A stretch of 64,000 nt of DNA from assembly GCA_963383645.1 (NCBI GenBank), contig OY726573.1:16456158-16520157 (forward strand), given 5' to 3'. The stretch comes from Muscardinus avellanarius (Eukaryota > Chordata > Mammalia > Rodentia > Gliridae). Below, in pieces: positions 45,901 to 56,246 of the stretch (position 1 is the stretch's first letter; every line of letters starts with the position of its first letter). The notes under the pieces are model-generated. The model saw nothing but the letters and a program-made list of their open reading frames with translations, had not been told where the DNA came from and did not search any database. The position numbers and the translations under genes were made by a program.

Positions 45901-46401
45901 ACAATTGGCTGAGGGTCGGGAGGAGGCCCATTGTTATTGTCTGAGAAAACTGCAACTTTGTCTGGAGTGTTGCTTAGTGTTCCAGGATGTTGACCATAGG
46001 GTAAGCAGAATGTCTGTCTATGCATGCTGCATTTACCCTAGGGTAAGCAGAATGTTGATTTATACTTGCTATATTTACCCTAGGTTAGGCAGGATGTTGG
46101 TCTATGCTTGCTACATTTAAAATAATACCCTCCACTGATGTTATTTTAATCCCCTGAAAAACTTGGGAAGAGCATTAACAAAAGGTTCAAACTACTAAGC
46201 ATTTTGGCTTCTTAGGCACAGTGGGGGAATTCCAGTAACTGTGGGATCACAGCTGGGTCAAACATAGAGTCTCTCTTGTTAGGGTCTTACAATGAGATCT
46301 TGTTTCAAAATAAAAAATTAAAAGGGCTGGAAGTATAGTTCTGAGAAAAAGAACACCCTGAGTTCCCTCCTCAGTGTATATGAAAAGAAAAAAAGAAAAA
46401 A

Positions 46402-46870
46402 GAACCGGGCGTGGTAGCACACACGCTTGTAATCCCAGCACTTGGGAAGCTGAAACAGGGGGATCCAGATTCAAGGCCACCCACAGTTGCTTAGTGAGGC
46501 CCTCCACAATTTAGTGACACCTTCTTTCAAAATAAAGAAAAAAAAATAGGGCAGGGGGTGTAGCTTGTAGGGCAAATGCTCCTGGGCTCCATCCCCAGAC
46601 ATGGAAAAAAAAAAAAAAGAAAGAAGAAAGAAAAGAAAAAACAGATGAAAACTCATGGGTCAGCTGGGCGTGGTGGCTCATGCTTGTAATCCCAGTACTT
46701 GGGAGGCTGAGACAGGAGGATCAAAGGTTCGCAGCCAGCTTCAGCTACTTAGTGAGGCCCTCCACAACTTACTAAAACCCTGTTTCCAAATAAACAATAA
46801 AAATAGGGCTGGAGGTATAGCTCAGAGGTAGAAAGGCCCTGGGTTTGATCCCCATTCTCCCCCCCCACCC
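46402..46870 (+). mobile_element. Two sense SINEs
   Basis: Copies at 46402-46620 and 46660-46865. Confidence 0.82.
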
Positions 46871-47069
46871 AAAAAAAATGCCATGGGTCCTGCTTGGAGG
46901 GTGTCATGGTGCAGCTTAGGAGGAAGACAGTGCCGGAAACCACTGACAGCAGACTATGCCCAGTGTGGAGGTGGCGCAGGCAGGTCCCAGTGAGCTCTGT
47001 CTGGTGAGTCAGGGAAGGCTTCCTGAAGGGGAGAGCTCAAAATTTGCAGCCTGGAAGTTGTAGTGGGAT
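46871..47069. other. Unassigned single-copy sequence
   Basis: Nothing recognised. Confidence 0.4.
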
Positions 47070-47074
47070 CCTGC

Positions 47075-47444
47075 TGAAAGGTTGAAAATAGAGTTTGGGA
47101 GTTTAAAAGCAAGGTAAAGATACCAACAGGGTTATCAGAGACCACTGCTTTATTTGGACCCAACCCAACACCCTCCAGGGAGTCAGCCGGCCATTGGGGA
47201 AGAGACTGACGGGCCACGAATCTGGAGAGTTGCGTCCTGATCGGCCGGCTGAGTCACGTGGTGGATTGGAGGCACCGATGTTTTATAGGCATGCCGATTC
47301 TCTCGCGGCATCTGTAGTCTCACGATCTCAAGTACGTCTCACGGCACCTGCAGTCTCGCGATATCTCTGCTTCTGGCTTCCGGGGTTCCTCCTCCTGTTC
47401 CCGCTGCGAGATCACATGGGGGAGGGGAGGGACCCGACTTAACA
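47075..47444 (-). mobile_element. Antisense solo LTR, family B
   Basis: 370 bp with the 5-bp duplication cctgc (47070-47074 and 47445-47449). Confidence 0.9.
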
Positions 47445-47483
47445 CCTGCCTTGAGATAAAATAATAATGATGAGGATAATAAA

Positions 47484-47545
47484 AGGCCAGGGATGTAGCT
47501 TAGTGATGGAATGTTTGACTAGCATGCCCTGGGATCCACTCCAGC

Positions 47546-47589
<44 letters not shown>

Positions 47590-47590
47590 C
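47484..47590 (+). mobile_element. Monomeric ID element with (AC)n tail
   Basis: It reads ggccagggatgtagcttagt and on to gggatccactccag, followed by an AC microsatellite to about 47587. Confidence 0.75.
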
Positions 47591-47667
47591 ACGCACACAC
47601 ACATCCCAGAAACAAAACAAAAAGAAAAGACAGAATGAAAAAACACATGGTTTTGGTGTAGCTTCAA

Positions 47668-47674
47668 GGTGTGT

Positions 47675-47720
<46 letters not shown>
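47668..47720. repeat. (GT)n microsatellite
   Basis: Decayed tail of the antisense SINE that continues at 48330. Confidence 0.95.
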
Positions 47721-47722
<2 letters not shown>

Positions 47723-47730
47723 GCAGGTGA

Positions 47731-48325
47731 TGCAAGAGTATTGAGAGGGCCATCCCATTCCCCTTATAAAATTAAAATATTAGGATATAGAAGTAAGCTA
47801 AAGTGTCTGGAACTTGTTTTCCTGTTAAGAATGTTTCCAAAGTGTTTTTTCTGTTAAGAATGTTTCCAAAGTGTCTGGAACTTGTTTTCCTGTTAAGAAT
47901 GTTTCCAAAGTGTGTTTCTGTTAAGAAAGTTTCCAAAGTGTCTGGAACTTAACAGAAAAACAAGATGGCTGCAAAGAACAAGATGGCTGCAAAGAACAAG
48001 ATGGCTGCACTTGTTTACTCTGTAAACCTATTGGCTGTATCCCAATGTGAATGCCCCTTCTGGGACTATAAAAGTAAGGTCTGTTTTGGGCTCGGGGTCG
48101 AGCTCCGACCACTTGCTTACTGTCTAAAAGGCTGAATGTTAGCCTGGCCAGAAGGAAGCATTCCTCTGGTAGCTGCTGGACAATTCCTCTGAATGACAGG
48201 CTTGTGAAGGAGACTTGACCCTGGCTTGCCAGTAAGAGCTGCAGCACAATAAACTCTGCTTGTGATTTACATCCTTGGTGTGTTCTTCGTTATTTGGGTA
48301 AGGGGGCAACTCTCGGACCCTAACA
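47731..48325 (+). mobile_element. Solo LTR (family H) with internal tandem repeats
   Basis: 595 bp starting TGCAAGAGTATTGAG and ending CGGACCCTAACA, inside an antisense SINE; flanks gtga and gtgg suggest a 4-bp duplication. A 35-40-bp unit with gtttccaaagtg is repeated about four times (47800-47950), followed by three tandem copies of acaagatggctgcaaaga (47958-48010). A TATA-like ctataaaagta (about 48066) and aataaac (about 48249) mark promoter and poly-A signal. Confidence 0.78.
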
Positions 48326-48329
48326 GTGG

Positions 48330-49215
48330 AAGCCATGGGCATTCTACCTCTGAGTGATACCCCACCCCCCAGTCCTCTTTTATTCTTTTATTTTGAAACA
48401 GGATCTCACCAAGTTGCCGAGGCTGTCTGCAAACCTGTGATCTTCCTCTCTCAGCTTTCCAAGTACTGGGATTACAAGTGTGTGCTACCATGCCTGGCTC
48501 CTTTTTAACACTTTAAAAATGTGTTTTGAACTGGGCGTGGTGGCGCATGCTTGTAATCCCTGTGCTTGGGAGGCAGAGACAGGAGGATTGCACAGGTTCG
48601 AGGCCAGCCATGCGTGCTGGCTTAGGAGACCCTGTTTCCAAATAAAAATGTAAAAATAGGTCTGGGAGTGTAGCCCGGAGATAGAAGGGCTTCCAGGAAG
48701 CCCAGTACCACAAAAAAATGTGTTTTGAGGCAGGATCTTGCTAAATTGCCTAGACTGGCCTTGAACTTGCAATCCTCTAGCCTTAGCCTCTTAAGTAGCT
48801 GGGATTACAGGTGTGTACTACTGTACCCAGCAAAAGCAAGATCCATTTTTATTTTTCATTTTTGGGGGGGGCTTTTTTTTTTACCTCTGGGCTATACTCC
48901 CAGACCTATTTTTTATACTTTTTGGAAACAAGGTCTCACTAAGATGCTGAGAGCCTCACTAAGTAGCTGAGGCTGGGATTACAAATGTGGGCCACCACGC
49001 CTGGTGCAATATCCATTTTTAAATTTTTATTTTTAGTACTAGGGATTCAATCCAGGGCCATTCTACCTCTGAGTTACACCCCTCACCCTTTTTGAATTTT
49101 GAGACAGGGTCTCAGTGAATTCCTGAGAGCTTCACTAAGTTGCTCAAGCTGGCCTCAAACCTGCAACCCTCCTGCCTCAGCCTCTCAGGTCCTGGGATCA
49201 TAGGTATGCACCTCC
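48330..49215 (-). mobile_element. SINE block, mostly antisense
   Basis: Antisense copy 48330-48500 (tail cut by the LTR), sense type 2 copy 48531-48717, antisense copies at 48720-48830, 48865-49010 and 49020-49215. Confidence 0.78.
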
Positions 49216-49685
49216 TGAATCCTCTCCCCAGGCATGTCTCCCCGTTTGCCCCTTCCTATTGAGTCTCTTGAGTTCCTCATTTTTGTGGCTTGGGGTAGAG
49301 TTGTCCAGAAGGGGCTGTGGTTCCTTGTAACCCACATCTCCTTTCACTTCCTACCCTTGAAGTTCCCCAAATCGTTGGGATCTCCAAATTTCCATCTAAG
49401 AACCCATTCTTCCATGCCCAGCCCCCAGACAGGGCCACAGGCTACTTGAGTCCTGCTCGGGGCTCTCCAGCTTGCTCCAGTTCTGACTCCCAGGGGCCAA
49501 GTGCCCGGAGCTGGGCAAGGGGTGGAGAGCTCTGGGCAGGATCGGAGGAGGCGAGGAGTAAAGGAGCTGGTGTGTGCTGAGCCCCGCCTGGGAGACGGGC
49601 TTGTGAGAAGGCTCGTGGCTGCCATCTTTCCTGTACCAGCCCACTCGATCCCATGAGAACAGAGGAGCAGGATATTATTATAGTG
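49216..49685. other. Unassigned single-copy sequence
   Basis: GC-richer than its surroundings; no exon supported. Confidence 0.45.
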
Positions 49686-49896
49686 CCAGGTGTGGTGGCG
49701 CACGCTTGTAATCACTGCACTTGAGAGGTTGAGACAGGAGGATCACACAGGTTCGAAGCCAGCCTCAGCTACTTAGTGAGGCTCTCAGCAACTTAGTGAG
49801 ACCCTGTTTCCAAATAAAATAGAAAATAGGTCTGGGAGTATACCCTGGAGGTAGAAAGCCTCTGAGTTCCACCCCCAGTACCACCAAAAAAAAAAA
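49686..49896 (+). mobile_element. Sense SINE
   Basis: Flanked by aatattattatag-like copies (about 49672 and 49904). Confidence 0.87.
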
Positions 49897-49904
49897 AAAA
49901 AGAA

Positions 49905-50030
49905 GAATATTATTATAGCCACTTCCGGTGAGAGAAATGGAAGTTCAGACATCTTCAGTGATGTGTCTGGGTTCACTTATGTCTGGTCCAGACTTCTAGC
50001 TCTGCCTGACCCCAAAGTCCTACCTGCCTT
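49905..50030 (+). mobile_element. Possible MIR fragment
   Basis: Loose similarity to the MIR core: tattattatagccac at the start and tctgcctgaccccaaagtcc at the end. Strongly diverged. Confidence 0.4.
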
Positions 50031-50252
50031 CTAACAGGGAGCTACTTTAACATAACGTGGGGCCTGCCTGCCTGCCTGCCTGCCTTCTTCCCTCCCTCCC
50101 TCTCTCCTTCCTCATCATGGAGACCCAGTGGGGAATCAGGTTATTCCTGAGCTCAGGCATCATACAGTCCAAATGAAGATGGGGAAATATACACAGACAA
50201 TGAGAAGCACAGACCATCCATCCCTTAATGCAGCACATATTGATTGGAAGTA
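50031..50252. other. Unassigned sequence with (CCTG)n run
   Basis: (CCTG)n near 50065-50085; otherwise nothing recognised. Confidence 0.45.
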
Positions 50253-50439
50253 GACCTGTAATCCCAGTACTTGGGAGGCTGAGACAGGAGGATCGCAGGT
50301 TCAAAGCCAGCCTCGGTAACTTAGCGAGGCTCTCAGCAACTTAATAAGACCCTGTTTCCAAATAAGAAATAAAATCAGGCTGGGGTGTAACTTGGAGGTA
50401 GAATGGCTCTGTGTTCAATCCCAGTTAAAAAAAGAAAAG

Positions 50440-50493
<54 letters not shown>
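50253..50493 (+). mobile_element. 5'-truncated SINE with (GA)n tail
   Basis: It begins at tgtaatcccag and ends in (GA)n at 50438-50491. Confidence 0.78.
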
Positions 50494-50495
<2 letters not shown>

Positions 50496-50542
50496 CAACC
50501 TAAATAGGTAAATTACAAAGCACATAATGTGTTAAGTGGTGA

Positions 50543-50590
50543 TGCTGGGCTGGGGATGCAGCTCAGAGCCAATGCAGTATGCACCGAAGG
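50543..50590 (+). mobile_element. ID element fragment
   Basis: gggctggggatgcagctcag is the start of an ID; the rest is lost. Confidence 0.5.
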
Positions 50591-50604
50591 AAAGAAAGTG
50601 AAGA

Positions 50605-51050
50605 GAAGCCAGGCGTGGAGGCGCACACTTGTAATCCAGCATTCGGGAGGCTGAGACCAGAGGATTGTGGTTTGCAGACAGCCTCAGACCCTGTTTCAAA
50701 ATAAAGAATAAAGCCAGGTGTGGTGGCGCACGCTTGTAATCCCTGCGCTTGGTAGGCAGAGACAGGAGGATCGCGCAGGTTCGAAGCCAGCCTCAGCTGG
50801 CTTAAGAGACCCTGTTTCCAAATAAAAATAGGTCTGGGAGTGTAGCCCGGAGGTAGAAGGGCTTCCAGGAACCCCAGTACTACCAAATAAATAAATAAAT
50901 GAATAAATAAATAAATAAATAAATAAATATAGGGCAGGGGGTGTAGCTTGGAGGTAGAATGCCTCTGAGTTCCATCCCCAGACCTGTAAAAAAAAGAAAA
51001 AGAAAAAAAAAGAAAAGAAAAAGAAAATAAAAAAAAAAAATAAAGTGAAG
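50605..51050 (+). mobile_element. SINE split by a type 2 SINE
   Basis: Older copy at 50605-50707 and 50925-50990, with a type 2 copy (50710-50890) and its (AAAT)n tail between; an A-rich run follows. Confidence 0.78.
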
Positions 51051-51270
51051 AGAGCAGGGAGGGGAGCGGGGTGTGGATGGGGATGGATCTGGGTGGCCAG
51101 CTGGGGTCCCACCCTCTTGGCCTGTCAGCCCAGGCCTGGAGGAGCTGCCGCTGTTCTGCCCGGTGCATTTGCTCAGCAGGAGTGGAGTCCAGGGTGCTGA
51201 GGATGTTCTTGGCAGGTGGCAGCTCCTCTTGGGTGGCTTGTTCTGGAGCCCTTGGCTGTGGACCTCAATG
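51051..51270. other. Unassigned single-copy sequence
   Basis: Nothing recognised. Confidence 0.4.
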
Positions 51271-51340
51271 TCCCTCCCTCCCTCTTTCTTTCTTTCTTCC
51301 TTCCTTCCTTCCTTCCTTCCTTCCTTCCTTTCTTTCTTTA

Positions 51341-51421
<81 letters not shown>
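51270..51421. repeat. Polypyrimidine microsatellites
   Basis: (CCTT)n, (CTTT)n and (CT)n runs in succession. Confidence 0.95.
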
Positions 51422-51423
<2 letters not shown>

Positions 51424-51719
51424 TTGAGCCCAGGGACATTCTACTTCTGAGCCATACCCCAGCCTTTCATTTTTATTTTGAAACAGAGTCTAAGTTGCCG
51501 AGGCTGGCCATGAACCTTGATATCCTCCTGTGTCTCAGCCTCTCAAATGCTGGGATTACAGGCGTGCGCCCCCACAACCTGCTTCAAGGTGAGTTTTTTT
51601 TTAAATGTCTATAGTGGTATTTGTGTACAGAAAGGACTAGTCACTGTTACTTGCTTTTATAAAATTTATAGCTAGTTTGTTAAAGTATGTTTTAAAACTG
51701 GTTTTTCTTAAGTATTTGT

Positions 51720-51762
<43 letters not shown>

Positions 51763-51965
51763 TTTTTGTGGTACTGGGGATGGAACCCAGGGACATTGTG
51801 CCTCTGAGCTATATCCTATTTTTTAATTCTTTATTTTAAAACAAGGTCTCACTGAGTTGCAAAGGGTCTCACTAGGTAGTAGCTGAGGCTGTCTGTGAAC
51901 CTGGATCCTTCTGTCTCAGCCTCCTAAATGCTGGAGTTACAAGCATGCGCCACCACACCGGGATT
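51422..51965 (-). mobile_element. Two antisense SINEs and a (TTTA)n run
   Basis: Copies at 51422-51590 and 51763-51965, the latter behind (TTTA)n at 51717-51763. Confidence 0.8.
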
Positions 51966-52140
51966 TTCTTAAGCTTTTAATTTTAGCATATAAATATGAT
52001 TTTTCTTTTCATGAATTGTTAGCCACCAGTTTCTTACTAATTATTGCATAATAAGGCAAATTGAAGTTGCAACACTTTATTAAATAATCAGTTCCATGCA
52101 CAATATAGTTAAATGCTCTGAAATATTTTATTTTATTTTT

Positions 52141-52440
52141 TAATTTATTTTTATTGGTGCATTGTAATCATACATCACATTGGAATATAAGACTTGAGAG
52201 GATATACAAGCACACATCATCCAATTAGCCCTCATCCAGCCCCCATCCCATTCCCTCCCCCTCCCTCGATCCTATGCTTGTTTGGTGATTAACTTTGATA
52301 CATATGTTTATGTACCTCCTGCTTTTTAAAGAGGCTCCATCCTCCCCTATTCCATACCCTCTGATTGGTCACCTTAATTGCTTCACTATAGGGCCCTTCT
52401 ATAGCTTGACCACTTCCTGTTGCCCCTTTCCTCCTAGTTA
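52141..52440 (-). mobile_element. L1 3'UTR
   Basis: attggtgcattgtaatcata and the following pyrimidine-rich strand match the 3'UTRs of the two L1 chimeras (5540 and 39925), but are clearly diverged from them. Confidence 0.8.
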
Positions 52441-52544
52441 TTGCTGATTAGGGGAAGCATCTGGTTTTAATTTTCTGCGATATTTCTCTGTGCATGCTGT
52501 GTTGCAAATACCGATCCCACTCTTGACGGCTCCAGGTGTGGCCT

Positions 52545-54656
52545 GGCTACCCCGTGGACTGATCCAGACCTCGCTGGCCAAGCAGTGGCCTTGCCTCATG
52601 GGAGGCCCCGATTCTGGTCTCGCTGGCCCCGACACTGGCCTAACCCCTCAGCTGGCTCTGATCCCGGCCTCGGAGGCCCCAGCACCGGCCTTCCTCACGG
52701 CAGGCTCCGATGCTAGCCGATGGCCCCGGCATCGGCCTAACCCCTCGGCAGGCTCCGATCCAGGCCTCGGAGGCCTCAGTAGGTGCCTTGCTTCACAGAA
52801 GGCTCCGATGCCAGCCGCTGGCCCTGGCACTGGCCTAACCCCTCGGCAGGCTCTGATCGTGGCCTCAGAGGCCCCAGCACCGGCCTTGCCTCATGGCAGG
52901 CTCTGATCCCGGCCACACTGGCCCTAGCACCGGCCTGACCCCTCAGCAGGCTCCAATCCTGGCCTCGGAGACCCCAGCACCGGCCTTGCCTCACGGCAGG
53001 CTCAGATCCCAGCCTCGCTGTCCCCAGCACTGGCCTAACCCCTCGGCAGGCTCCGATCCTGGCCTCGTAGGCCTCAATAGTGGCCTTGCCTCACGGAAGG
53101 CTCCGATGCTGGGCGCTGGCCCTGGCACCAGCCTAACCCCTCAGCAGGCTTTGATCCCGGCCTCGGAGGACCCAGCACCGGCCTTGCCTCACGGCAGGCT
53201 CCGATCCCAGCCACGCTGGCCCCAGCACTGGCCTAACCCCTCGGCAAGCTCCGATCCCGGCCTTGTAGGCCTCAATAACGTCCTTGCCTCACGGAAGGCT
53301 CCGATGCCAGCCGCTGGCCCCAGCACCGGCCTAACCCCTCAGTAGGCTCTGATCCCGGCCTCAGAGGCCCCAGCACTGGCCTTGCCTCATGGCAGGCTCC
53401 AATCCCGGCCACGCTGGCCCTAGCACCAGCCTGACCCCTCGGCAGGCTCCGATCCCGGCCTCGCTGGCCCCAGCACCGGCCTAACCCCTCAGCAGGTTCT
53501 GATCCCAGCCTTGGAGGCCTCAGTAGCAGCCTTGCCTCACTGCAGGCTCCAATGCCGGCTGCTGGCCCCAGCACCAGCCTAACCCCTCAGCAGGCTCTGA
53601 TCCCAGCCCTGGAGGCCCCAGCACCAGCCTTGCCTCACAGCAGACTCCGAACCTGGCCTCGCTGGGCCCGGCACTGGCCTAACCCCTCGGCAGGCTCCGA
53701 TTCTGGCCTCAGAGGCCTCAGCAGCGGCCCTGCCTCATGACAGGCTCCAATCCCAGCTTCGCTGGCTCCGGCACCGGCCTAACCCCTTGGTAGGCTCCTA
53801 TCCTAGCCTCAGAGGCCTCAGTAGTGGCCTTGTCTAACAGCAGGCTCTGATCACAGCCTCGCTGGCCTGGGCACTGGCCTAACCCATTGGCAGGCTTCTT
53901 TCCTGGCCTTGCTGGCCCCAGCACAGGCCTTGCCTCACAGCAGGCTCCGATCCCGGCCTTGCTGGCCCCGGCCCCAGCCTTATCCCTTGGCAGGCTCCAA
54001 TCCAGGCCTTGGAGGCCCCAGCACCGGTCCTGCCTCACAGCAGGCTCTGATACTGGCCTCGCTGGCCCCAGCACTGGCCTTGCCTCACGGCAGTCTATGA
54101 TCCTGGCCTCTGAGGCCCCAGGACCGGCCTTGTTTCATGGCAGGCTCCGATCCTGGCCTCGCTGGGCCTGGCACCAGCCTAACCCCTCGGCAGGCTCTGA
54201 TCCCGGCCTCGGAGGCCCCAGTACCGGCCTTGCCTCATGGCAGGCTCCAATCCCGGCCTCGCTGGGCCTGGCACCAGCCTAACCCCTCGGCAGGCTCCAA
54301 TCCCAGCCTCGGAGGTCCCAGCACAGGTCTTGCCTCATGGCAGGCTCCGATCACAGCCTTGCTGACCTCGGCACCAGCCTAACCCATTGGCAGGCTCCGT
54401 TCCCTACCTCGGAGGCCCCAGCACCGGCTTTGCCTCATGGCAGGTTCCGATCCCGGCCTCGCTGGCCCTGGCACCAGCCTAATCCCTAGCAGGCTCCAAT
54501 CTCAGCCTCAGAGGCCCCAGCAGCGGCCTTTCTTCACGGCAGGCTCCAATCCCGGGCTCGCTGGCCCCAGCAATGACCTAACCCCTCAGTAGGCTCTGAT
54601 CCAAGCCTCGCTGGCCCCAGCACCGGCCTCACCCCTCGGCAGGCTCCGAACCGAGC
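52545..54656. repeat. 50-bp GC-rich VNTR, about 42 units of two alternating types
   Basis: Both types are 50 bp and begin ggctccgatcccggcctcg. One continues with gaggccccagcaccggcctt, the other with ctggccccagcaccggccta and ends cccctcggca. They often alternate. Open frames through it reflect the 150-bp periodicity, not coding. Confidence 0.95.
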
Positions 54657-55169
54657 ACCCTCTTCACCTGGCAGGTTGTCCCACGTTCCCAAGGGTGCGT
54701 GGTGGTAGTATTCTGCCTCTGGGGTTATTTCTTCAAAAGTTCCAGGTGTAATGCATCAGATCTCTACCTTCCCTGAGTATTGGCTGCTGCCATTGCCACT
54801 GCCTCCACCATTTCAGATCTCTCCCAAACTCTTTTTCCACTCTGCATGTTGTCCAGTGTTCCTAAGCGTGTGTGATGGTAGCTTTTGACATTTGGAGTAA
54901 TTTCTCCGGAAGATAAGGTTGGTTGAATAAGATTCCTGCCTCTCCCGAATACAAGTCTCCACCGCCATCGCGACAACCACTTCCAACACCACCTTCCTCC
55001 TAGGTCTCTGCTAAACTCTCTACTTACAAGTGATGTCCAGGATTCTTAAGGATGTAGAGAAGAAGCAGTCCTCCTTTGCGGGGAATTTTTCCAAAAGTTC
55101 CAGTTCATTTGGATAAGTTTTGTCTGCATTTCCAGTATCCTGGCAGCCGCCGCGGCCATCTTGACCCCT
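54657..55169 (-). repeat. Three L1-promoter-like monomers of about 180 bp
   Basis: Segments 54657-54832, 54833-55018 and 55019-55169 share strings such as gttgtccagtgttcctaag / gatgtccaggattcttaag and ttcaaaagttccag / ttccaaaagttccag. This recalls the tandem 5'UTR monomers of rodent L1s. Confidence 0.72.
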
Positions 55170-55276
55170 CTCTGATATTTTTCTTTTCTTTTCCTTTTTT
55201 TTTTTCTTTTTTTTTAAATAAGAGAAGACAGTATTTGTGGTTTGAGGAGGTTGTGGGATCAGGCACTCGGTAGCAC

Positions 55277-55585
55277 TGAGGCCCGGGCCCCGGTTCTTTC
55301 AGGGGTCCGGCGTGCCCTGCACGACCCCTGCCCAGGGCCCAGGGCCTTGCGACCCAGGCCCCGGTTTTTCTGGGGGTCCAGCATGCCCCGTGTGACCCCG
55401 CCTGGGGCCCAGGTTCCTGCGACCCGGACCTCGGTTCTTCCAGGGGTTCGGAGTGCCCCATGCGACCCCTGCCCAGGGCCCAGGGTCCTGTGACCCGGGC
55501 CCCTGTTTTTCCAGGGGTTTGTCATGCCCCACACGACCCTGCCTGGGCCCAGGGTCCTGCGACCCGGGCCCCAGTCTGTCTTCAG
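55277..55585. repeat. 70-bp minisatellite, about 4.3 units
   Basis: Each unit holds gcgacccgggcccc, a gttcttccaggggt-type segment and cctgcccagggccca. On the minus strand it is in frame with the end of the gag capsid piece. Confidence 0.88.
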
Positions 55586-56246
55586 CCTTTTTAATTTTTT
55601 TCCAAATATCAGGGGCTGATGCCCAATAAAATGAGTTGCCAGTACCACAGATCCTACCTCAGTAGATGGATCTAAGAAGGTATAGAGGGTAAAAGCCTCC
55701 TGAGCTGGTCCTTTAAGGGAAGATGGGGGTGGGGGAGCGGGTTAGAGTGGGAGGCTGCCCTGGAATAGGATGGTGGCCGGGGTGCTGAGGAGAGATCCGG
55801 TGGATCAGGGTCCTCAGAAAGTGGTGCACTTTCTGAGTCCTCAGACTCTGGCACACACAGGTCGCCACAAAATGGCAACTGTGCCTGTGACTCAGCAAAA
55901 TTGCAGGCTGGCGCGGGTGACCGCAAGTTAGCCTGTAACCCAAAAGGACCACCAGGTGGCGTCTGTATGCTGCCACGTGGCGGCCAAGATGGCGACTGCG
56001 ACTGGAGGGACTCCCCAGCCAGCATGACTTGGGCAGTAGAACGGGGTGGGGGGGCAGAGGGGAGGGAAAGTCAGGAACGCACACACATAGAAAAAGCTTG
56101 AACATAAAGGACTTCCAAAAGTTGTTGAGATCGGTCAAGACCTTAAAATCTAAACTGCCACTCAGGCCACCGCGACCCATTAGCCGTTCTGGACATAACT
56201 CTCCCGCCAAGCCTAATAGTGAGATTTTGGAGGTTTGGCTCCCCAT
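55562..56246 (-). pseudogene. gag: gag of antisense family B provirus, internally deleted
   Basis: The ATG at 56246 starts MGSQTSKIS, a myristoylation-type start. A matrix/proline-rich region follows (to about 55725), then a jump directly to the C-terminal capsid piece (SDPSTEVGSVVLATHFIG type, 55562-55680), so most of capsid is missing compared with 28077-28685. The frame runs into the minisatellite. No pol or 3' LTR is seen. Confidence 0.8.

Larger units (their letters stand above)
39546..46291 (-). mobile_element. Antisense solo LTR (family G) holding an L1 chimera
   Basis: Read on the minus strand it starts TGTAAGACCCTAAC (46291) and ends at 39546 with a terminal CA (GCACAACA). Removing the SINE at 39695-39890 and the L1 element leaves about 570 bp. 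A 51-bp unit is tandemly repeated about 2.5 times at 46000-46120. Confidence 0.8.
39452..46385 (+). mobile_element. Sense SINE split by a 6.7 kb nest
   Basis: The head is at 39452-39545 and the rest (linker and ID-like tail) at 46292-46385. The 5-bp duplication atgag lies at 39541-39545 and 46292-46296. Confidence 0.85.
52131..55169 (-). mobile_element. SVA-like composite: L1 5'UTR-like monomers, 50-bp VNTR, L1 3'UTR, poly-A
   Basis: Flanked by similar ctctgaaatatttt (52116) and ctctgatattttt (55170). On the minus strand it has a 5' end with a caagatggccgcgg motif (about 55155-55168), three diverged monomers of about 180 bp (54657-55169), a GC-rich VNTR (52545-54656), about 100 bp unassigned, then an L1 3'UTR (52141-52440) and a poly-A tail (52131-52150). 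It codes for neither ORF1 nor ORF2, so it would have been mobilised in trans. Confidence 0.75.

Noticed and set aside
45806..46120. 104-codon frame with repeated RMLVYACYIYPR-type peptides as a small protein gene
   Set aside because: It crosses the L1/LTR boundary and the repeats are a 51-bp tandem unit in LTR G.
52490..54382. Pro/Ala-rich repetitive open frames of up to 150 codons
   Set aside because: They come from the 50-bp VNTR, open on both strands and in several frames.
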